A stretch of 8,782 bases of DNA from WHTG01 sp035540515 (GTDB taxonomy: Bacteria; Actinomycetota; Nitriliruptoria; Euzebyales; Egibacteraceae). This document shows, in pieces, positions 5,070 to 8,782 of the stretch (within the stretch, counting starts at the first letter, position 1; each line of letters starts with the position of its first letter). The notes under the pieces were generated by a model, which did no database searches, had not been told where the DNA came from, and saw only the letters and a program-made list of their open reading frames with translations. The stretch is from the NCBI GenBank assembly GCA_035540515.1, contig DATLGM010000327.1, positions 1-8,782 of the forward strand. Reading direction: 5' to 3'. Both the position numbers and the translations under genes were made by a program.

Positions 5070-6407
5070 TCAGGCCGGCGGGAGCTCGGAGCGGACGACC
5101 TCGGCCAGGCGCTCGGCGATCTGGGTGGCGCGCTGCTCGGTGTCGGCCTCGACCATGACCCGGACCAGCGGCTCGGTGCCCGAAGCCCGGACCAGCACCC
5201 GGCCGGCGCCGTCGAGCTCCTGCTCCTCGGCCGCGACGGCCTTCCACAGCCCGTCGGCGCCGTCGAGGGCTTCGCGCTCGACGCCGCGGACGTTGACCAG
5301 GACCTGCGGCAGCCGGCGCATCACGGTGGCGAGCTCGGCGAGGGACTTGCCGGCCGTGGCGACGGTGGCGAGCAGCTGGACGGCGGTCAGCACCCCGTCT
5401 CCCGTCGTGGAGTGGTCCAGCATGATGACGTGGCCGGACTGCTCGCCGCCGATCGGGTGGTTGCCGGCGCGCATCGCCTCCAAGACGTAGCGGTCCCCCA
5501 CCTTCGTCTCGACGACGTCGATGCCCAGCCGCCCCATCGCCTGCTTGAAACCCATGTTCGTCATGACGGTCGTGACCACCGAGCGCAGCCCCCGTTGCGC
5601 CTGCTGCTGCTCGGCCAGGATCGCCAGGATCGTGTCGCCGTCGACGACCGCGCCGGTGTGGTCGGCGGCGATCAGTCGGTCGGCGTCGCCGTCGTGCGCC
5701 AGGCCCACGTCCGCGCCGTGCTCGACGACCGCACGGGCCACGACGTCCGGGTAGGTCGACCCGCAGCCGTCGTTGATGTTGGTGCCGTCCGGCTCGCAGT
5801 TGATCGTGACCACGTCGCAGCCCAACCCGCGCAGCAACGGCCCCGACACCGGCGCGGCGGAGCCGTTCGCGCAGTCCACGACCACCCGCAGACCGCGCAA
5901 CGATCCGTTCACCGTGGCGGCCAGGTGCTCGACGTAGCGGTCACGCAGCTCTGGCCGCTGGCGCAGCCTCCCGATTGCGATCCCGGTCGGGCGGTCCTCG
6001 TCGAGACGTTGCAGCAGCTCCTCGACCCGCTCCTCCTCGGCGTCGGTCAGCTTGTAGCCGTCCGGGCCGAAGAACTTGATCCCGTTGTCGGCGACGGGAT
6101 TGTGGCTGGCCGAGATCATCGCCCCCGACTGCGCCCCCAGCTCGACGGTGAGAAACGCCACCGCCGGCGTCGGGAGCACGCCCACGTCGGTGACGTCACC
6201 GCCCGCCGAGGTGATGCCGGCGACCAGCGCCGCTTCGAGCATCTCGCCCGAGGCACGGGGGTCGCGGCCCACGACGATGTGGGGGCGCGCGTGCCCCTCC
6301 TCCCGCAGCGTGCGGACGACCGCACGCCCCAGGCCGACGGTGAACTCCGGGGTCAGCTCCGTGTTGGCAACGCCCCGGATACCGTCAGTGCCGAACAGCC
6401 CCGCCAC
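5070..6407 (-). CDS. glmM: Phosphoglucosamine mutase
   Basis: This 445-residue protein has the normal family length. It interconverts glucosamine-6-phosphate and glucosamine-1-phosphate on the cytoplasmic path to UDP-GlcNAc for peptidoglycan. All four domain signatures are visible: GLFGTDGIRG at 3-12; the active-site loop ISASHNP at 98-104 with phospho-acceptor Ser101; the metal loop DGDADR at 239-244; the sugar-binding loop GGEQSGH at 320-326; and the C-terminal phosphate-binding loop RASGTEP at 407-413. The start is GTG at 6407-6405, where the conserved N-terminus begins; it follows the rpsI stop by 15 nt, with only a weak ribosome site. It is the last gene of the rplM-rpsI-glmM unit. glmS, often close by in other genomes, is not next; the inverted-repeat module is. 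Confidence 0.97.
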   Translation of the reverse strand: MAGLFGTDGIRGVANTELTPEFTVGLGRAVVRTLREEGHARPHIVVGRDPRASGEMLEAALVAGITSAGGDVTDVGVLPTPAVAFLTVELGAQSGAMISASHNPVADNGIKFFGPDGYKLTDAEEERVEELLQRLDEDRPTGIAIGRLRQRPELRDRYVEHLAATVNGSLRGLRVVVDCANGSAAPVSGPLLRGLGCDVVTINCEPDGTNINDGCGSTYPDVVARAVVEHGADVGLAHDGDADRLIAADHTGAVVDGDTILAILAEQQQAQRGLRSVVTTVMTNMGFKQAMGRLGIDVVETKVGDRYVLEAMRAGNHPIGGEQSGHVIMLDHSTTGDGVLTAVQLLATVATAGKSLAELATVMRRLPQVLVNVRGVEREALDGADGLWKAVAAEEQELDGAGRVLVRASGTEPLVRVMVEADTEQRATQIAERLAEVVRSELPPA

Positions 6408-6422
6408 GGCGGCGTCCGGTGA

Positions 6423-6809
6423 CTACCGCTTTGAGTACTGCGGCGCCTTGCGGGCCTTCTTCAGCCCGTACTTCTTGCGCTCGGTCTCGCGGGCGTCGCG
6501 GGTGAGCAGACCGGCACGCTTCAGCGGCGTGCGGCGCTCGGGGTCGTCGCCTTCCAACGCCCGGGCGATGCCGTGGCGCAGCGCGCCGGCCTGGCCGGCG
6601 ACACCGCCGCCGTGCAGCCGGGCGACGACGTCGTACTGGTTCTCCGTCTCGGTGACGCGGAACGGCTCCAGCACGGCCGCCTGCAGCGTCTCGATCGGGA
6701 AGTAGTCCTGCAGCGGGCGGCCGTTGATCTTGAACTGGCCGGTTCCCGCCACGACGCGGACGCGTGCGACCGAGGTCTTGCGGCGTCCCGTGTAGATCTT
6801 GTCTGCCAT
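6423..6809 (-). CDS. rpsI: 30S ribosomal protein S9 (uS9)
   Basis: This 128-residue protein has the typical length. S9 motifs are YTGRRKTSVARVRVVAGTG near 6-24, INGRPLQDYFP near 28-38, the glycine-rich LHGGGVAGQAGALRHGIARAL near 65-85, and the basic C-terminal tail RERKKYG-type segment ending PQYSKR. That tail reaches the ribosomal P site in known structures. The start is ATG at 6809-6807, 5 nt after the rplM stop; GGAG about 11 nt upstream, inside the rplM end, can serve as ribosome site. The frame stays open much further upstream across rplM, but that extension is non-homologous. Confidence 0.98.
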   Translation of the reverse strand: MADKIYTGRRKTSVARVRVVAGTGQFKINGRPLQDYFPIETLQAAVLEPFRVTETENQYDVVARLHGGGVAGQAGALRHGIARALEGDDPERRTPLKRAGLLTRDARETERKKYGLKKARKAPQYSKR

Positions 6810-6814
6810 CTGCT

Positions 6815-7243
6815 CTACCACTCCAGCGTCTTCGGCTGCTGCGCGGTGTGCGGGTGCTCGGCGCCCGCGTAGACCTTGAGCTTGCGCAGCTGCGACCGGC
6901 CGATCGAGTTCTTGGGAAGCATCCCCCGCACCGCCTGCTCGACGAGCCGCTCGGGGCGCTGCTCGAGCAGGTTGCCGAACGACACCGACTTCAGCCCGCC
7001 CGGGTATCCGGAGTGCCGGTGCGCCATCGACTGCTCGGCCTTCGCACCCGTCAGCCGCACGCCGGCGGCGTTGATCACGATGACGTGGTCGCCCATGTCC
7101 ATGTGCGGCGCGAAGGTCGGCTTGTGCTTCCCGCGCAGGATGTGCGCGACACGGGTGGCGAGGCGCCCCAGAACCATGTCCTGGGCGTCGACGACGTACC
7201 ACTGGCGGTCGACGTCGCTGGGGCGGGGCGAAAACGTGCGCAT
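6815..7243 (-). CDS. rplM: 50S ribosomal protein L13 (uL13)
   Basis: This 142-residue protein has the usual bacterial length. Motifs are RTFSPRPSDVDRQWYVVDAQ at 2-21, LGRLATRVAHILRGKHKP at 25-42, a GDHVIVINA segment at 51-59, the HRHSGYPGGLKS stretch at 75-86 and RGMLPKNSIGR near 106-116. It is a primary assembly protein of the large subunit. The start is ATG at 7243-7241, matching the usual N-terminus; no strong Shine-Dalgarno is visible. It is the first gene of the rplM-rpsI-glmM unit. A good promoter candidate lies about 90 nt upstream, leaving a leader long enough for autogenous control, though I could not identify a defined leader fold. Confidence 0.98.
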   Translation of the reverse strand: MRTFSPRPSDVDRQWYVVDAQDMVLGRLATRVAHILRGKHKPTFAPHMDMGDHVIVINAAGVRLTGAKAEQSMAHRHSGYPGGLKSVSFGNLLEQRPERLVEQAVRGMLPKNSIGRSQLRKLKVYAGAEHPHTAQQPKTLEW

Positions 7244-7334
7244 GAGGTCTCAGTCCGAGGGTTGGTCGTGCGTTGAGGTCAACGGGCGGGAGATGGGCAC
7301 GAGGACGCGCCACGGCTTCACCGCACGAATGGCT

Positions 7335-7363
7335 AGGGTACGCCGTCGGCTACGGGCCAGCAA
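7335..7363 (-). promoter_or_regulatory. Candidate rplM promoter
   Basis: On the minus strand TTGCTG (7363-7358) and TACCCT (7340-7335) are separated by exactly 17 nt, a good match to actinobacterial sigma-70-type promoters. Transcription would begin near 7328, giving a leader of about 85 nt before the rplM ATG. The gap 7244-7390 is shared with the divergent hydrolase gene, for which I see no equally good promoter. Confidence 0.5.
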
Positions 7364-7377
7364 GGTAACGACCGGAC

Positions 7378-7383
7378 GAGGAG
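7378..7383 (+). promoter_or_regulatory. Shine-Dalgarno of the hydrolase gene
   Basis: GAGGAG is located 7 nt before GTG 7391. It supports that GTG rather than the in-frame ATG at 7424 as the start. Confidence 0.7.
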
Positions 7384-7390
7384 CCCTGAC

Positions 7391-8308
7391 GTGCACGAGG
7401 TCGACGCAGTCATCACCCACCGCATGGAGACCGTCAACGGGATTGGCCTGCACTGGGTGGAGGCCGGCGACGGCCCGCTGGTCGTGCTGCTGCACGGTTT
7501 TCCGGAGTTCTGGTACTCCTGGCGCCACCAGATCCCCGCCCTGGCCCAGGCGGGCTACCGCGTCGTCGCACCAGACATGCGCGGCTACAACGAGTCGGAC
7601 AAGCCCACCGGATACGACGCGTACACCAACCGTCCGCTGACTGGCGACGTCGCCGACCTCATCCGGGTCTGCGGGGAGCAGCGGGCCACCATCGTCGGGC
7701 ACGACTGGGGCGGGTGGGTCGCATGGATGACCGCGATCCTCCATCCCGAGGTGGTCGACCGGCTGGTGTCGCTGAACATCCCGCACCCGCGCAAGTTCAG
7801 CAAGATCACCGAGCATCCGACCCAGCTGATCCGGTCGTCGTACATCGGGTTCTTCCAGCTGCCGGATCTTCCCGAGCTGGCGCTGAGCGCCGGCGGCTAC
7901 GCGGGGCTGAAGCGGGTGCTGCGCGCCGGGACCGCGAACAAGGACGCCTTCACCGACGCCGACCTCGACCGCTACGTCGAAGCGTTCTCGCGCCCCGGGG
8001 CGCTGACCAGCGCGCTGGCCTACTACCGTGCCGCCGGCCGCCGGGTGCTGGGGCTGTCCCGCAAGCCGCCGCGCACGCCCGACATGCCGGAGGCACCGCG
8101 GCGCAGCTCGACGGTCCACGCGCCCACCATGGTGATCTGGGGGCCGGAGGATCCCGTGTTCAACCGGGACCTGGCCGACCCTGGCGACGCCGTCCCGGAC
8201 CGGCGCGTGGAGATCATCGAGGGCGCCGGCCACTTCGTGCAGTCCGAGGCGCCGGACCGCGTCAACGAGCTGCTGCTGGACTTCCTGCCGGCGCCTACTC
8301 GACGATGA
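7391..8308 (+). CDS. Epoxide-hydrolase-type alpha/beta hydrolase
   Basis: This 305-residue protein has soluble epoxide hydrolase features. The oxyanion motif HGFPEFWYSWRHQIP is at 35-49, the nucleophile elbow GHDWGG at 103-108 with Asp105, the charge-relay Asp254 is in IWGPEDPVF, and the catalytic His281 is in GAGHFVQSEAPDRVN. Candidate ring-opening tyrosines of the cap are Tyr151 (SSYIGFFQLP) and Tyr211 or Tyr212 (ALAYYRA). An Asp nucleophile plus two cap tyrosines favours trans-epoxide hydration over esterase or haloalkane dehalogenase activity, which lack this tyrosine pair. The natural substrate is unknown. The start is GTG 7391 with GAGGAG 7 nt upstream. It is divergent from rplM, and its last 14 nt overlap tail-to-tail with the cupredoxin gene on the other strand. 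Confidence 0.9.
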   Translation: MHEVDAVITHRMETVNGIGLHWVEAGDGPLVVLLHGFPEFWYSWRHQIPALAQAGYRVVAPDMRGYNESDKPTGYDAYTNRPLTGDVADLIRVCGEQRATIVGHDWGGWVAWMTAILHPEVVDRLVSLNIPHPRKFSKITEHPTQLIRSSYIGFFQLPDLPELALSAGGYAGLKRVLRAGTANKDAFTDADLDRYVEAFSRPGALTSALAYYRAAGRRVLGLSRKPPRTPDMPEAPRRSSTVHAPTMVIWGPEDPVFNRDLADPGDAVPDRRVEIIEGAGHFVQSEAPDRVNELLLDFLPAPTRR

Positions 8309-8690
8309 GCTCCCCAGTCATCTGCCCGGGGTGGAAGCGGCAGATGAACTCGTAGGTTCCCGGATCCGGCGCGGAGAACGTCGCCACGCCCACACCGGCC
8401 GGTTCGACCGTCACGTCCACGGCCAGGTCCTCCACGGTGAACGTGTGGCTCACCTGTCCGCTGTTGCGCAGCTGCAAGGCGACGTCGGCACCCGAGGGGA
8501 CGGACACCCCCGCCGGCTCGAAGGCGAAGTCGCGCATCTGCACGACCGCCTCGCCACCGCCGGGTGTCTGCGGGGGTGAAGCGGGCACGTCGTCCGCCGG
8601 TCCCTCGGGACCGGGCACCTCCACCTCGCCGGGGCCGCAGGCGGCCAGCAGGCCGGCGATGACGATCGCCCACACGCCCACGTTGCTCAT
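8295..8690 (-). CDS. Cupredoxin-domain lipoprotein
   Basis: This 131-residue exported protein has a short signal sequence ending in the lipobox LAAC, with Cys18 as the predicted lipidated residue. A low-complexity Pro/Gly/Glu linker (about 19-46) follows, then a single plastocyanin-like domain. The type 1 copper ligands are all present in family order: His82 (QVSHTF), then Cys117, His120 and Met124 in the loop CRFHPGQM. It should sit on the outer face of the membrane as an electron carrier or copper-binding protein; the redox partner is unknown. The start is ATG 8690, with GAGGAGG 4 nt upstream, and truA ends 9 nt before it on the same strand, so it is probably co-transcribed with truA. Its stop lies inside the convergent hydrolase gene. 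Confidence 0.9.
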   Translation of the reverse strand: MSNVGVWAIVIAGLLAACGPGEVEVPGPEGPADDVPASPPQTPGGGEAVVQMRDFAFEPAGVSVPSGADVALQLRNSGQVSHTFTVEDLAVDVTVEPAGVGVATFSAPDPGTYEFICRFHPGQMTGELIVE

Positions 8691-8694
8691 GGCG

Positions 8695-8701
8695 CCTCCT
8701 C
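8695..8701 (-). promoter_or_regulatory. Strong Shine-Dalgarno of the cupredoxin gene, overlapping the truA stop
   Basis: GAGGAGG reads directly out of the truA TGA stop codon and lies 4 nt before the ATG at 8690. This suggests read-through expression and re-initiation from truA. Confidence 0.65.
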
Positions 8702-8782
8702 AGTAGCGCACGCCCACCAGGGTCAGCCCGTGCGGGGGGGCCACCGGGCCGGCGACGGAACGGTCGCGGGCCGCCAGGACAT
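8700..8782 (-). CDS. truA: tRNA pseudouridine(38-40) synthase, C-terminal end only (partial)
   Basis: Only 26 complete codons are visible, ending at TGA (8702-8700). They read VLAARDRSVAG followed by PVAPPHGLTLVGVRY. This is the characteristic TruA C-terminus, R-D-R-x-x-A-G followed by A-P-P-x-G-L and a V-x-Y ending. The enzyme modifies uridines 38-40 in the tRNA anticodon arm. The 5' part lies beyond the right edge. TruA commonly sits close upstream of rplM-rpsI, which supports the call. Confidence 0.85.
   Translation of the reverse strand, partial: VLAARDRSVAGPVAPPHGLTLVGVRY

Noticed and set aside
3955..5490. Long plus-strand open frame overlapping the DUF559 gene (511 codons)
   Set aside because: It is an Arg-rich out-of-frame shadow; the true frame shows AbiEi-like and DUF559 motifs and ends at 4969.
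4878..6422. Long open frame on the plus strand across glmM (514 codons)
   Set aside because: It is a GC-driven shadow antisense to glmM, whose motifs are unmistakable. The translation is rich in Arg/Gly/Asp with no family features.
6810..7313. Upstream extension of the S9 frame giving a 296-residue protein
   Set aside because: The extension is the complement-frame shadow of rplM; S9 begins at the ATG at 6809 with its normal N-terminus.

Overview
This is a very GC-rich bacterial window whose gene content points to an actinobacterium (Actinomycetota). The evidence is coenzyme F420 genes (cofD, cofE), a DUF6458-type small membrane protein, frequent GTG starts, and the truA / rplM-rpsI-glmM neighbourhood. 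It does not look like a typical mycobacterium or streptomycete. A deep-branching class such as Nitriliruptoria is a guess only.

Layout. (1) Positions 1-1747, minus strand: a short transcription unit of a 70-residue two-helix membrane protein, then cofD, then cofE. The last two overlap by 4 nt, and cofE runs off the left edge. Together CofD and CofE build the lactyl (or PEP-derived) phosphate bridge and glutamate tail of F420. (2) Positions 1748-1915: divergent intergenic region. (3) Positions 1916-3883, plus strand: an NCS2/AzgA-type purine permease, then a zinc-ribbon DUF4870 membrane protein ending in a GC-rich hairpin. (4) Positions 3915-5043: a compact module holding one gene, an AbiEi-like winged-helix N-terminus fused to a DUF559 (Vsr-like, PD-(D/E)XK) nuclease domain. 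It is bounded by long imperfect terminal inverted repeats. (5) Positions 5070-7243, minus strand: rplM-rpsI-glmM operon (ribosomal proteins L13 and S9, phosphoglucosamine mutase). (6) Positions 7391-8308, plus strand: an epoxide-hydrolase-type alpha/beta hydrolase. (7) Positions 8295-8782, minus strand: a cupredoxin lipoprotein, preceded by the 3' end of truA.

The stand-out observation is region 4. Positions 3915-3977 and 4981-5043 match as inverted repeats at 49 of 63 positions without gaps, and the outermost 21 are perfect. Each end carries two copies of a GTGNGTGGGTC-like motif 30 nt apart, and the left end also has a 48-nt near-perfect palindrome. A 14-nt GC-rich direct repeat lies just outside both ends. 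Removing the module would leave about 40 nt between two convergent genes (DUF4870 and glmM), as expected if a cassette had inserted there. No transposase is present, so the nuclease-like protein is the only candidate mobility or selfish factor. This is an inference, with tests given below.

The rest is largely housekeeping. The one unusual arrangement there is the cupredoxin plus epoxide hydrolase pair sitting between truA and rplM, genes that are close neighbours in many bacteria.
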